DNA from: Azospirillum cavernae
GTDB taxonomy: Bacteria > Pseudomonadota > Alphaproteobacteria > Azospirillales > Azospirillaceae
Length of the DNA stretch: 64,000 nucleotides
Assembly (NCBI RefSeq): GCF_003590795.1
Contig: NZ_QYUL01000001.1
Location: 2,373,001-2,437,000, forward strand
Direction of reading: 5' to 3'
This document shows, piece after piece, positions 53,054 through 62,180 of this stretch; the stretch's first letter is position 1, and each line of letters starts with the position of its first letter. Both the position numbers and the translations under genes were made by a program. Below the pieces are notes generated by a model. That model was given only the letters and a program-made list of their open reading frames with translations. It did not search any database and was not told the DNA's origin.

Positions 53054-56000
53054 ATGTTTGCTGCTGCGTGCAGAATATTCGCCCGTTCGGTGCTGGCGGC
53101 ACTGATGCTGTGGGCGTGCGCCGTGTTGGCTGCTGAGCCACCGCGTTCCCTTCCCTTTGCCTCGCCGCAAGATCTTTCCCCCCTGGAAACCGCCTTTTCC
53201 ACCCGCGCCGGGGAGCCGCTGCGGCAGTTCGGCTATGACCTGTTCGCCCAGACCACCGACAACCGAACCCCCATCGGCGCGGTCCAGGGCGATTATGTGC
53301 TGAACACCGGCGACGAGCTGCTGGTGACGCTGCGCGGGCAGAAATCCTTCAGCAAACGCTTTCCCATCGACAGCGACGGCCTGCTGCTGGTGGACGAGTT
53401 GCGTCCCGTCACCGCCGCCGGGTTGACCTTGGCGGCGTTGCGCGCGGAGTTGACCGCCGCCGTCACCGCCGCCCTGCCCAACACCGACACCTTCGTGTCG
53501 CTGGCCGACATGCGGCGCATCGGCGTGCTGGTGACGGGCGCGGTCAACCGTCCGGGACGGCAGGAGGTCAGCGCCTTCGCCAGCGTGCTCGACGCGCTGT
53601 CCTCGGCGGGCGGCGTCGCCCGCACCGGCTCGCTGCGCCGCATCCGCCTGATCCGCGCTGGCGAGGCCGGGGGCGGACGGACGGTCGATCTCTATGGCCT
53701 GCATCTGAACGCCAGCGGCGACCCGAACGGCGCGGAGCAGCGCTTGCGCGACGGCGACCGTTTGTTCGTGCCGCCGCTGGGGCCGGTGGTCGCCGTCGCC
53801 GGGCCGGTCAAGCGCCCCGGAATTTACGAGTTGGCCAGCGACCAGCCGCGTCTGTCCGCCGCCGATTTGCGGGAGTTGGCCGGAGGGCTGCTGCGCCCCG
53901 GCGCTCACCGCGCCATCCGCTTTGGCATCGGCCCGGCGGGCGAGGAGATGACGGAGGAGGTCGCCAACGCCGAAGCCCGGCTGTTCGGCGACGGCGATCT
54001 GCTGACCCTGGCCCCCCAGCGCGAGGACCGCCGCAACGAGGTGCGGTTGGAGGGCCACGTCCACCGCCCCGGCCCGCGCGGTTTGGCCCGCGCCCGCACC
54101 CTGTCGGCGCTGGTCAGCAAGGCCGATTTGCGCCCGGATCCCTATCTGCCCTTCGCCGTGCTGGCGACCACCGATCCGGCCACCGCCGCGCGGGTGCTCC
54201 ACCCGGTTGATCTGGCCGCCGCGCTGAAGGGACGGGACAGCCGCCGCCTGAACGAAGGCGACACCCTCTATGTGCTGAGCGCCGACGACGTCGATTTCCT
54301 GACGTCCGATCCGGTTCTGGCCCTGTTGCGCGGCGACCGCGTTCCGCCGCCCGACGCCTGCCAAGGGTTGGTCGTTCTGGCCCGCGCGCTGGCGGCGGCC
54401 CCGGATGGGCCGCTCGCCACCGGCCAACAGGCCCGCGCCGCCGCCGCGCTGACCGGCGCCCGCAAGCCCTGCCCGCCGCTGTTCGACGCCGTGCCCGATC
54501 TGCTGACCTTCGCCCTGGAACGCTCCGTCCTGCTGCTGGGCGGGGCGCCGCGCCCCGGATTCTACCCGACGACCGAGCGCGGCAACCGCGACGCCATCGC
54601 CGGTCTGGCCCGCGCGGCGGGCGGCGACGCCCAGGCCATGGCGTGGGAGGAGTCCGGTTCCACCGACAACGCCCCCGGTCAATCAAGCGGAGGGGCGATT
54701 CTCGACGCCGTGCGCCCGCAATATGAGCTGGTGGGCCATGTCCGCCGCCCCGGCAGCCGCCCGCTGACCGCCTCCACCAGCCTGCGCGGCGCGCTGGGCG
54801 ATGGCGAGGGGATGAAGCGCGACGTTTACCCGCTGCTTGGCGTGATCGAACGGTTTGATTGGCGGAGCCTGACCCGCAGCCTGATTCCCTTTTCCCCGCA
54901 GGAGGTCGCCGCCGGGCGGGCCAACCGCGTTCTGGCCAACGGGGACCGCGTGCATCTGTTCGCCGCCGCCCGCCTGCGCCCGACCGCCACCGACCTCGAC
55001 GCCACCAAACCAACCGCCACCGGCGCGACAGCGCCCCGCTCCCCCCGCAAATCGGGCAAGAGCGCGACCGCTCCCCCGACCGCTCCCGCAACCGACTCGG
55101 CGCCGGACAGCGACGGCAGCGACGAGTCCTTCGATCCGGCGATCACCGCGCTGATCGCCGAGCGGACGGTTCAACTGCGCGGCGCGGTGCGTCAGCCCGG
55201 CGGCTATCCGGTGGCCGACGCCACCCCGCTGTCGGCGTTGATCGCCGTCGCCGGTGGCTTGGCGAGCGACGCCGACCCGCAAGCCGTGGAGTTGACCAGC
55301 GCCGCCGGGGCGCGGGCCAACATCGACCTTGCCCGCGCCGCCGACGCCGCCCGCCGGGTTGGTCCGGGCGACGCCGTGCGCGTCAACCCGCGCGCACAGG
55401 CGCTGGAAGCCCGCGCCGTCACCATTCTGGGCGCGGTGCAGCGCCCCGGCAGTTACGACGTCGGGCGCGGCGAAGCCCTGTCCTCGCTGATCGCGCGGGC
55501 GGGCGGGCTGACCGACGACGCCTATCCGGCGGGGGCGGTCTTCACCCGCGAAAGCGAACGGCGGCGCGAGAAGGAGCAATTCGCCCAGCAGGCGCGCGAG
55601 TTGGAACGCGGCCTGACCCTGGAAATCGAAAAAGGCGAGCCGGTGAAGGCGGAAAACGTCGCGTTGGCCCGTCAATTGGCCGCCCAACTGCGCGGGGCCG
55701 AACCCTTGGGCCGCATCGTCGTCGAGGCCGACCCCGCCATCCTGCGCGCCCATCCCGAGCTTGACCCGCTGCTGGAGCCGGACGACCGCGTCACCATCCC
55801 CAAACGCTCGCTGTCGGTGGCGGTGACGGGCGAGGTGATGCACCCGACCACCGCGCAATTCGTCAGCGGCAAAAGCGCCGACCGCTATGTCAGCGAAGCC
55901 GGTGGTCCAACCCGCAACGCCGACACGGACCGCAGCTTCGTCATTCTGCCCGATGGCCGGGCGCAACCGCTGGCGCAAGCGTCGTGGAACCATCGGGTCG

Positions 56001-56140
56001 AGGCGATTCCGCCGGGCGCCATCCTGGTGGTGCCGCGCGATCCCAAACCCTTCGACGCGCTGGATTTCACCAAATCCATCGGCAGCCTTCTTGGCCAACT
56101 GGCGATCACCGCCGCGTCCGTGTCGGTGATCGCCCGATGA
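53054..56140 (+). CDS. Polysaccharide export protein with eight SLBB-like repeats
   Basis: This is an outer-membrane polysaccharide export (Wza/OPX) protein of 1028 residues with a signal peptide (about 1-27, ending VLAAEP). The N-terminal poly-export domain is at about 78-145 (YVLNTGDELLVTLRGQ). Eight SLBB-like units follow, each with a G-x-V-x-x-PG core: VTGAVNRPGRQ, VAGPVKRPGIY, LEGHVHRPGPR, LLGGAPRPGFY, LVGHVRRPGSR, LRGAVRQPGGY, ILGAVQRPGSY and VTGEVMHPTTA. A disordered Thr/Ala/Pro stretch lies near 645-690. Classical Wza is about 380 residues, so this is a long OPX form. The C-terminus ends in a short hydrophobic stretch. Its stop overlaps the next glycosyltransferase. Confidence 0.9.
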   Translation: MFAAACRIFARSVLAALMLWACAVLAAEPPRSLPFASPQDLSPLETAFSTRAGEPLRQFGYDLFAQTTDNRTPIGAVQGDYVLNTGDELLVTLRGQKSFSKRFPIDSDGLLLVDELRPVTAAGLTLAALRAELTAAVTAALPNTDTFVSLADMRRIGVLVTGAVNRPGRQEVSAFASVLDALSSAGGVARTGSLRRIRLIRAGEAGGGRTVDLYGLHLNASGDPNGAEQRLRDGDRLFVPPLGPVVAVAGPVKRPGIYELASDQPRLSAADLRELAGGLLRPGAHRAIRFGIGPAGEEMTEEVANAEARLFGDGDLLTLAPQREDRRNEVRLEGHVHRPGPRGLARARTLSALVSKADLRPDPYLPFAVLATTDPATAARVLHPVDLAAALKGRDSRRLNEGDTLYVLSADDVDFLTSDPVLALLRGDRVPPPDACQGLVVLARALAAAPDGPLATGQQARAAAALTGARKPCPPLFDAVPDLLTFALERSVLLLGGAPRPGFYPTTERGNRDAIAGLARAAGGDAQAMAWEESGSTDNAPGQSSGGAILDAVRPQYELVGHVRRPGSRPLTASTSLRGALGDGEGMKRDVYPLLGVIERFDWRSLTRSLIPFSPQEVAAGRANRVLANGDRVHLFAAARLRPTATDLDATKPTATGATAPRSPRKSGKSATAPPTAPATDSAPDSDGSDESFDPAITALIAERTVQLRGAVRQPGGYPVADATPLSALIAVAGGLASDADPQAVELTSAAGARANIDLARAADAARRVGPGDAVRVNPRAQALEARAVTILGAVQRPGSYDVGRGEALSSLIARAGGLTDDAYPAGAVFTRESERRREKEQFAQQARELERGLTLEIEKGEPVKAENVALARQLAAQLRGAEPLGRIVVEADPAILRAHPELDPLLEPDDRVTIPKRSLSVAVTGEVMHPTTAQFVSGKSADRYVSEAGGPTRNADTDRSFVILPDGRAQPLAQASWNHRVEAIPPGAILVVPRDPKPFDALDFTKSIGSLLGQLAITAASVSVIAR

Positions 56141-56967
56141 CCGGCGCCCCCGCCCTTCCCGCCCCAAAGGGTCCGTTGGCCGTCTTGACCGTGACGCGCG
56201 ACAATCACGCCGGGTTGCTGGCGACCCACACCAGCCTGCGCGGGCAGAGCGTGGATGATTGTGTCTGGCTGGTCGCCGATGGCGGTTCGACGGACGGCAC
56301 GGCGGACTGGCTGGCCGCGCAATCGGACGCGCAATCCAATCTGGTTTGGTGGCGCTCCGCCCCAGATGGCGGCCCTTACGGCGGCATGAATCACGCGCTT
56401 GACGCGGCCTGCGCCTTGGGCTGTGGCCATGCGCTGTTTCTCAACGCCGGGGACCAATTGGCCGAAGCCGACACGTTGGCCCGTCTTCTCGACGCCATCC
56501 GGCAGGCTCCGGACGCCGCCCTGCTCTATGGCGACGCGCTGGAGAGCATGGGAGACGGTCGTATTCTTCTTAAAGTGGCGCGCACTCACAAACGAGCAGC
56601 CCTTGGCATGTTCACCCATCATCAGGCGATGATCTATCGAATCGGCGCGGTGCGCGATCTTCGATTCGACCCATCTTATGAAATCGCCGCCGATTACGCC
56701 TTCACGTTGGCAACCATGACGCGTGGACCTATTGCTCGTCTGCCCTTCCCGGTCTGTCTGTTTGCCGCCGGTGGATTGTCTCAACAGAAAATAATGCAGG
56801 GCCGCCGTGAACAAGCCCGCGTCCGTCGGGCGTTTTTTGGCCATGGTCGGCTCCGCGAATCACTGCTTTCGGCCTCTCAATGGGCCGCATCGGCCTTGCG
56901 ACGTCACGTTCCTGCGGTTTATGAGTTCTATCGTTTCCGTAAATCAGAAAGATTCTTTCTTTCCTAA
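56137..56967 (+). CDS. Family 2 glycosyltransferase
   Basis: The GT-A enzyme of 276 residues has LTVTRDNHAGLLATHTSL near the start, the nucleotide-sugar site VADGGSTDGT, the SAPDGGPYGGMNHAL stretch and FLNAGDQL. Its ATG overlaps the stop of the export gene (ATGA). The last third is AT-richer than the first. It probably adds a sugar to the exported polysaccharide; the sugar is unknown. Confidence 0.9.
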   Translation: MTGAPALPAPKGPLAVLTVTRDNHAGLLATHTSLRGQSVDDCVWLVADGGSTDGTADWLAAQSDAQSNLVWWRSAPDGGPYGGMNHALDAACALGCGHALFLNAGDQLAEADTLARLLDAIRQAPDAALLYGDALESMGDGRILLKVARTHKRAALGMFTHHQAMIYRIGAVRDLRFDPSYEIAADYAFTLATMTRGPIARLPFPVCLFAAGGLSQQKIMQGRREQARVRRAFFGHGRLRESLLSASQWAASALRRHVPAVYEFYRFRKSERFFLS

Positions 56968-57089
56968 GGTCGAAAGCCACCTCCAATCATCAAACGGTTG
57001 ATGCGCACAAATGGTTGCATAGAATTTACTTTCTGAACTAAGCATTCTCGCGGTGCCTTCCCTGTAGCTTCCCTCTTGAGGTACGACTT

Positions 57090-57557
57090 ATGAGCGCGAC
57101 TAAATCCAAACTCGCCCCCGCCCACACCCTGTCGCGCCGAGGCGAAGGTCCCAACCCCATCGACATCCACGTCGGCGCCCGCCTGCGTCTGCGCCGCACC
57201 CTGTTGGGGTTGAGTCAGGAAAAGCTGGGCGAAGCCGTCGGCATCACCTTTCAGCAGCTGCAAAAATACGAACGCGGGTCGAACCGCATCAGCGCCAGCC
57301 GCCTCTACAACCTCTCCCAGGTTCTCGGCGTTCCGGTCAGCTATTTCTTTGACGACATGCCGTCGCCCGACAGCGCCGTCACCGAATCGCTGACCGCTCT
57401 GCCGTCAGAAACCGACGAGTTTGAATCGATGGCCCGCCGCGAAACGCTGGAACTGGTCCGCGCCTATTACCGCATCGAGGATCCCGGCGTCCGCAAGCGG
57501 ACCTTCGACCTGCTGAAGGCGCTGGGCGGCGACAAGCTGGTGCTTTCTGAAGAGTGA
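57090..57557 (+). CDS. XRE-family HTH regulator
   Basis: The 155-residue regulator has an XRE-type HTH at about 28-82 (LRLRRTLLGLSQEKLGEAVGITFQQLQKYERGSNRIS in parts). A C-terminal helical region follows (ETLELVRAYYRIEDPGVRKRTFDLLKAL). This type is common in alphaproteobacteria, often near polysaccharide genes. A GAGG ribosome binding site precedes the ATG. Its 3' end overlaps the convergent glycosyltransferase gene by 91 bases. It lies between two exopolysaccharide units and may control them. Confidence 0.9.
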   Translation: MSATKSKLAPAHTLSRRGEGPNPIDIHVGARLRLRRTLLGLSQEKLGEAVGITFQQLQKYERGSNRISASRLYNLSQVLGVPVSYFFDDMPSPDSAVTESLTALPSETDEFESMARRETLELVRAYYRIEDPGVRKRTFDLLKALGGDKLVLSEE

Positions 57558-58384
57558 GCGGCCGCAGCCTGGGCCGCCTTCATCTTGACGGCCACTTGCC
57601 AATAGTAAAAGGCCCGTGACAGCGCGTGATCCAAACCGGCGCGCCCGTCCAAAACGCCAAGCCGCGCGACATAAGCGTGCAGAAAGGCAAGGACAGGCCG
57701 CCCCGGCGCCCGCTGGAACAGCCGTTTGAGCGCGCGCCGCCCGCCGCGCTCGCCGTCGATCAGACGCTCCATGCGCCCGTCGGCGCGCAGCGCGGCTTCC
57801 CAGTCGGAATAGCGGTTGTGACGGTCGAACCACGCCGACAGAGGTTTGTCGTCGGCGTGATCCAGCGGATGGCGCAAACGGCCCAACGGCCCGGCGATGG
57901 TCGGCTGGTAATGCCCCTCCACCTCCCACATGGCCGAGACGTCCAGATCGGGAATGTCGGGGAAGGCGGCGCGGCGGCGGTCGAGCAAGGCCAGCTTGCG
58001 GTTCCAGCAACCAAAGCGCAGCGGGCGCCCGTGCATCACCGGACGCCCGTCGATCCAATAGGCGGCGTGCGCCGGTCCCGTCTCGAACAGCCGGGCGATC
58101 TCGTCCACCAGGGCGGCGGTGGGCCGTTCGTCGGCGTCGATGAACAGCGCCCAGTCCTGGGTGAAGGGCAGATGGTCCAGGCACCATTGCTTCTTTTTCG
58201 GGTAACGCCCGTTCCAAACAAAGGGCACGACCCGCGCGCCCAGCGTCTGGGCCAACTCTGGGGTGCCGTCGGAGCTGCCGCTGTCCACGACGAAGCGTTC
58301 GGCGAAGCGGTCCAAACCGGCCAGACAGCGCGGCAGATTGACCGCCTCGTTCTTCGTCATGACGATGACCGACACCGGAATCAT
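57467..58384 (-). CDS. Family 2 glycosyltransferase (WaaE/KdtX-like)
   Basis: The 305-residue GT-A enzyme begins MIPVSVIVMTKNEAVNLPRCL, with the VVDSGSSDGT site and an IDADER metal-binding motif. KKKQWCLDHLPFTQDW and FYDRHNRYSDWEA-like segments are typical of the WaaE/beta-1,4-glucosyltransferase branch. The start overlaps the Wzz-like gene stop (ATGA), so the two are coupled. The last 28 or so codons run through the XRE gene on the other strand. Confidence 0.9.
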   Translation of the reverse strand: MIPVSVIVMTKNEAVNLPRCLAGLDRFAERFVVDSGSSDGTPELAQTLGARVVPFVWNGRYPKKKQWCLDHLPFTQDWALFIDADERPTAALVDEIARLFETGPAHAAYWIDGRPVMHGRPLRFGCWNRKLALLDRRRAAFPDIPDLDVSAMWEVEGHYQPTIAGPLGRLRHPLDHADDKPLSAWFDRHNRYSDWEAALRADGRMERLIDGERGGRRALKRLFQRAPGRPVLAFLHAYVARLGVLDGRAGLDHALSRAFYYWQVAVKMKAAQAAAAHSSESTSLSPPSAFSRSKVRLRTPGSSMR

Positions 58385-59331
58385 GCCCCGCCCTCCCGCC
58401 ACGCCGCGCGCATCGACAGGGCGAAGGCCCCGGCCAGCAGGCCGACCAGCCCGGCCAGCGGCGTGACGAGCGCTGGGTTTGGCCAATCGGGCAAGGCCGA
58501 GGCGGTCGGCGCCTGGATGACGTCGGCGGCGAAGGGCAAATCAACCTCGATCATCATCGCCACCCGCTCTTGATCGGACAGCAGGTCGCTCAAGGCCCGG
58601 CGGTGCTCCGTCACCGTGACGCTGGCCAGACGCGCCTTGATGTGGGCGATCTGGGCGACGCTGCGCCGCGACGCCTCGGCCCGCAGATGCGCGTCGGTGG
58701 CCGCCGCGATCCGCCCCAGCAACTCCAGCGCCGTCGCCCGGTCGCGGTGGCGCAGGCTGATCCGGCGCATCGGCCCGGTGCGCACCATGTCGATCACCAG
58801 CCGGTCACGCAGCGTGCGCGCCACCCGCTCGGCGTCCGGCTCAACCCAATCCTGCCGCCCGACCAGCGCCAGCAGCCACCGCTTGACCGTCGGCGTCAGC
58901 CCCGGCGGCGGACGCCAACCGCCAGCCTCGGCGTCCCAGCGCCCGGCGAAGAGCGCGCGCAGAAAAGCCGGGTCAGCGGCCAGCCGGTCGGCCACCGCGC
59001 CATTGCCGAACAGTTCCAGATAACGGGCGTAGTCCGACAGCGATTCGTCCCCGGCCCCCGGCTCCGCCGCGCCCAGAGGCGTTTCGCGCCCGACCATCAC
59101 CGGCACGCGCGCGCCCATCGCCGCCGACCCGACCCGCGCCGTCGGCCCAACGATCATCACCGCCGTGTGTTCGGGCGGCACCAACCACAAGACCGCCACC
59201 GCCAGGGCAACCGCCCCCAACGTCGACCCCAGCAGCGCCCGCCAGCCAGCCCGCGCCGTCTCCACCAAATCCCGGAAGCCGGAACGGCCCCGCGCGACCG
59301 ACGGGCGCGTCGTCATCGTCCCATCAGGCAT
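58381..59331 (-). CDS. Wzz-like polysaccharide chain-length protein
   Basis: The 316-residue protein has a transmembrane helix near residues 33-51, a periplasmic region with a helical part (RATALELLGRIAAATDAHLRAEAS and onward), and a second helix near the C-terminus (LAGLVGLLAGAFALS). The sequence PTASALPDWPNPAL before the second helix is the Pro-rich motif usual in polysaccharide co-polymerases. No cytoplasmic tyrosine kinase domain is attached. The gene is coupled on both sides: it overlaps the glycosyltransferase upstream and the one downstream. ATG 59316 is an alternative start. Confidence 0.85.
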   Translation of the reverse strand: MPDGTMTTRPSVARGRSGFRDLVETARAGWRALLGSTLGAVALAVAVLWLVPPEHTAVMIVGPTARVGSAAMGARVPVMVGRETPLGAAEPGAGDESLSDYARYLELFGNGAVADRLAADPAFLRALFAGRWDAEAGGWRPPPGLTPTVKRWLLALVGRQDWVEPDAERVARTLRDRLVIDMVRTGPMRRISLRHRDRATALELLGRIAAATDAHLRAEASRRSVAQIAHIKARLASVTVTEHRRALSDLLSDQERVAMMIEVDLPFAADVIQAPTASALPDWPNPALVTPLAGLVGLLAGAFALSMRAAWREGGA

Positions 59332-60607
59332 CGGAGACCACCCGCCGCCGCAACGCCCGACGAGCTGCCCCAAGCGTCGGCCAGCGCGTCCGCGCGCCGT
59401 TTGCGAAGGACCGACGCGCCACCAAATCCCGCGCCACCGCGTCAATCCGGCTGGCCGCGTCGTCGGCGCCCCAGCCCGCGACCGAGCGCAGGGCCACAGC
59501 GCCCTCCCGCGCGCAACGCGCCGGATCGGCGGCGTAACCGCGAATCCGCTCCGCAAGCCCCTGCCCGTTCTGTGGCTCCAACACCGCCCCGCAGCCCCAA
59601 TCCCGGATGTGATGGGCAGCCTCGCTGTCCGCCGGTCCCAGAAACAGGCCGGGCCGCCCCGCCGCCAACCCGCCAAGCAGCTTGGACGGCGCCATCAGCC
59701 CAACCGCCGCCTTGTTCATCACCGTCAGATGGAGATCGGCGGCGGACAGGCTTTCGGCCAGCCGCTCCGCCGGTTGCCAGGGCGCCAGTCGGACGTTGGT
59801 CAGGCCACGCCGCTGAATCGCCTCGGCCACGGCGCCACGCCCCCGCCCCTCGCCGATCACCAGGAACAGGATGGCTGGATCGCTGGCCAGCAACCCCGCC
59901 GCCGCGTCCAACACCCCGTCCATCGGGTGGGCCAACCCCAGCGTGCCGGAATAGGCGACGACGAAGCGCCCCTCCAGCCCCTGTTCGGCGCGCCAACCGT
60001 TGACCGCGTGGGGAATCGGGCGGATGCGCGAATCGGGCCAGTTCGGGCAGAGAATGACCCGGCTCTCGGCAACTCCAGACTGAACCAAACGGCGGGCCAT
60101 GCACCGGCCAATCGCCAGCACCGCGTCGTGCCGCCCCAGCGCCCGCGCCATCGACCGCTCCAACGCCTGAAACAGCGAAGGCGGCAGCGGCGCCCCAAGC
60201 ACCGGCAGCAGGGCCGGAAACACGTCTTGGCTCCAATGGATCGCCGCCGCGCCATGCCGCGCGGCCAGCAACGGCCCAACCCGCCCCAGCAACGGCGGGT
60301 CGGTCATCGTCACCACCACGTCGTGGCGCGGCAGCCGCAAAGCCCGCCACGTCAGACGGAGCAACGAATCGAGATAGCCGCGCGCGTCGGGCCGGTCGCC
60401 CGCCGGGATCGCCCGTCCGGTGCGCCACAGGGCGACGCAGGATCGCCGCGCCTCCTCCTCCCCGCCCGCTCCATCCGCCACCACGCTGACCCGCCAGCCG
60501 CGCCGCGCCAACCGCTCCGTCAAATCCGCCAGACAGCGCCCGGTCGCGCCGCGATCCGGCGGGAACACCCTGTTGACGAAAAGGATTGATGGAGAACCTT
60601 CCGGCAC
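59324..60607 (-). CDS. Family 4-type (GT-B) glycosyltransferase
   Basis: The protein of about 427 residues has an N-terminal acceptor domain (ILFVNRVFPPDRGATGRCLADL in parts) and a C-terminal donor domain (FVVAYSGTLGLAHPMDGVLDAA, then VIGEGRGRGAV, then MAPSKLLGGLAAGRP). This resembles the WbuB-like GT4 branch. Start is uncertain: GTG 60607 is chosen because the homology begins just after it; a TTG at 60637 is possible. It is first in a three-gene unit with the Wzz-like gene and the WaaE-like glycosyltransferase. Confidence 0.88.
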   Translation of the reverse strand: MPEGSPSILFVNRVFPPDRGATGRCLADLTERLARRGWRVSVVADGAGGEEEARRSCVALWRTGRAIPAGDRPDARGYLDSLLRLTWRALRLPRHDVVVTMTDPPLLGRVGPLLAARHGAAAIHWSQDVFPALLPVLGAPLPPSLFQALERSMARALGRHDAVLAIGRCMARRLVQSGVAESRVILCPNWPDSRIRPIPHAVNGWRAEQGLEGRFVVAYSGTLGLAHPMDGVLDAAAGLLASDPAILFLVIGEGRGRGAVAEAIQRRGLTNVRLAPWQPAERLAESLSAADLHLTVMNKAAVGLMAPSKLLGGLAAGRPGLFLGPADSEAAHHIRDWGCGAVLEPQNGQGLAERIRGYAADPARCAREGAVALRSVAGWGADDAASRIDAVARDLVARRSFANGARTRWPTLGAARRALRRRVVSDA

Positions 60608-60905
60608 GACGCACCATCGCGAGAATTGCACGCACAAGCATGCACAACCATCAAGGGTCCGACAACCCTTTCCTTTTCTCGTCGGACAACAAAGCCAGCG
60701 TCAGCAACAACCCGGTGTCGAGGTATTTGAAGCTTGTGAGAAAATTATGGCAAAACAGCCTGTTAAGGCTGCGTTTTCCCTTCATGAGCGCTCATGGCGT
60801 TCCTGATTTGTGGCAAACAAAACCGCCTCTTGTGGCGGAGTGGGCTGCGATGGCCAGCGGAGCCGAAGCTGATTTCGCGCCAGCCGAGGGTGAAGCGCTA
60901 CGTCT
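60608..60905. other. AT-richer intergenic region with short palindromes
   Basis: This 298-base gap separates the exopolysaccharide unit from the terminal regulatory block. It holds a hairpin CAGCCT-GTTA-AGGCTG at about 60756-60771 followed by CGTTTT (a possible weak terminator), a perfect palindrome CATGAGCGCTCATG at 60783-60796, and a nine-base-pair stem AAGCGCTAC/GTAGCGCTT at 60893-60918. A 106-codon open frame crosses it on the plus strand but looks like no known protein. Confidence 0.5.
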
Positions 60906-61301
60906 TTAGGTAGCGCTTTGTGCCGAGCGATTTACGATCCGCCGGAGATCTTGAATTGCCCCCCACAGCATCGCATGCCGAGAGTCGCTTAGCGCCCCAC
61001 CATCGGGGGCAAGGTGCGTGCCGGACCAAACGGCGCTGTAGGCGTCCGGCGATTCGGCGACAGTCGCGAAGACATGCAAAAGCTTCACCTCGACCCCGGC
61101 GGCGGTCTCGGCTGGCATCGCTAGCGCTTCCTCAGCCCGCGAAATGGCGCTCGAATAGGGCTGCCGCTCAGCCTCGGTTGCCGAGTCGGAAAGACTCTCT
61201 GCGGTCAAGCTGGCGCGGCACCATTCGTTAAAAGCCTCGATCAATCCAGCATCAGGCTTGCGCTCTGGTGGATTGGGGGTATCTTCGGTTCCGATCTTCA
61301 C
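60906..61301 (-). CDS. Hypothetical protein, 131 aa
   Basis: The product starts at GTG 61301 and is acidic and helical (LIEAFNEWCRASLTAESLSDS; then ISRAEEALAMPAETAAGVEVKLL). A C-terminal ALSDSRHAMLWGAIQDLRRIV segment looks conserved. I do not recognise a family. It lies 134 bases downstream of a LuxR-type gene on the same strand and ends near a nine-base-pair hairpin (60893-60918). Confidence 0.65.
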   Translation of the reverse strand: MKIGTEDTPNPPERKPDAGLIEAFNEWCRASLTAESLSDSATEAERQPYSSAISRAEEALAMPAETAAGVEVKLLHVFATVAESPDAYSAVWSGTHLAPDGGALSDSRHAMLWGAIQDLRRIVNRSAQSAT

Positions 61302-61435
61302 AGGTTCTTCAGTCCTTCGGGGATCGCGTTGCGATCAGGTTTCATTTCGGTTTCCTGGTCCGACATGGACGCCCGGCTGTTCGAGCAGCTGGGCGTTTGT
61401 CGTTCCGGGAACATTGGAACAATTGTGGAACAACG

Positions 61436-62077
61436 CTAAGCGACGCTACGTCTCTCGTCATCGACTTTCTGAAAAGTCCGAGACGACGGCCATCCATCCA
61501 ACTCCAGCATCAAGGCGCGAGATTCGCACCGCTCGGCATCGTTCAGCAGCATGGCTGCGGTCTCGATAGATCGGCGTTGGATTGCGGCCTGGGCGTCCTC
61601 CCGGTCGTCCACAGCCCGCTGGCGCAGTTGCTCCGGCGTCAGATGGTCGATTTGAGGCAGGCTATCCCCTCCCGCGACGCTGACGGTGGCAAGCGCCATT
61701 CTCAACGCGACGCTGCCGACCGACTCGGGGATCGGGGGGTGAGCGGTTTGGGTGGTCTCTTCCTCGCCCGCGCCCTTCTCCGCTGCCGCCGAAGCCCAGA
61801 GGGCGCCCAACTCAAACGGCGACCGGCACCCGGTCCTGCGCATGATGTCGGCTCGGTGGCATTCGACCGTCTTGGTGCTGATGCCAAGATCGTCGGCGAT
61901 CACCTTGCTCGAATGCCCGGCTACAATCCTGGCCAGCACATCCTTGCCGCGCGGCGTCAGCTTGGAAAGTCGAAGCGACGCCTGCGCGCCATCGGGAATC
62001 GTGGCGGCGGGTTTGTCAATTGGGGCGCAAGGATCCTTGCGCACCCCGCACGCGGCGGTATGCTCACTATCGATCAT
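61436..62077 (-). CDS. LuxR-type HTH protein with no sensor domain
   Basis: The 213-residue protein has a LuxR/FixJ-type HTH at about 38-95 (LTPRGKDVLARIVAGHSSKVIADDLGISTKTVECHRADIM in parts). The N-terminal 35 residues are too short for a receiver or autoinducer domain. The C-terminal half is a charged helical region (LTPEQLRQRAVDDREDAQAAI). An AGGAAG ribosome binding site supports ATG 62077. An HTH at the N-terminal side with a C-terminal extension is the opposite of the usual LuxR order. Confidence 0.82.
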   Translation of the reverse strand: MIDSEHTAACGVRKDPCAPIDKPAATIPDGAQASLRLSKLTPRGKDVLARIVAGHSSKVIADDLGISTKTVECHRADIMRRTGCRSPFELGALWASAAAEKGAGEEETTQTAHPPIPESVGSVALRMALATVSVAGGDSLPQIDHLTPEQLRQRAVDDREDAQAAIQRRSIETAAMLLNDAERCESRALMLELDGWPSSRTFQKVDDERRSVA

Positions 62078-62180
62078 CGTTGCTTCCTATGGCTCGGGTG
62101 ATCTGTCGTCTGGGAAACCGGCCGACCAGGGCGCTCGCTTGTTGGCGCAAGCGGGCGCCCATTGGCCTGGCGGTTGGAGA

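Noticed and set aside
52862..56167. Two long minus-strand frames opposite the polysaccharide export gene
   Set aside because: The plus strand has a signal peptide and eight SLBB-like repeats; the minus products are Gly/Arg/Gln-rich.
60586..60909. 107-codon plus-strand frame between the exopolysaccharide and regulator blocks
   Set aside because: Its start lies antisense to the glycosyltransferase, there is no recognisable product, and the region has several hairpins; kept only as an intergenic note.
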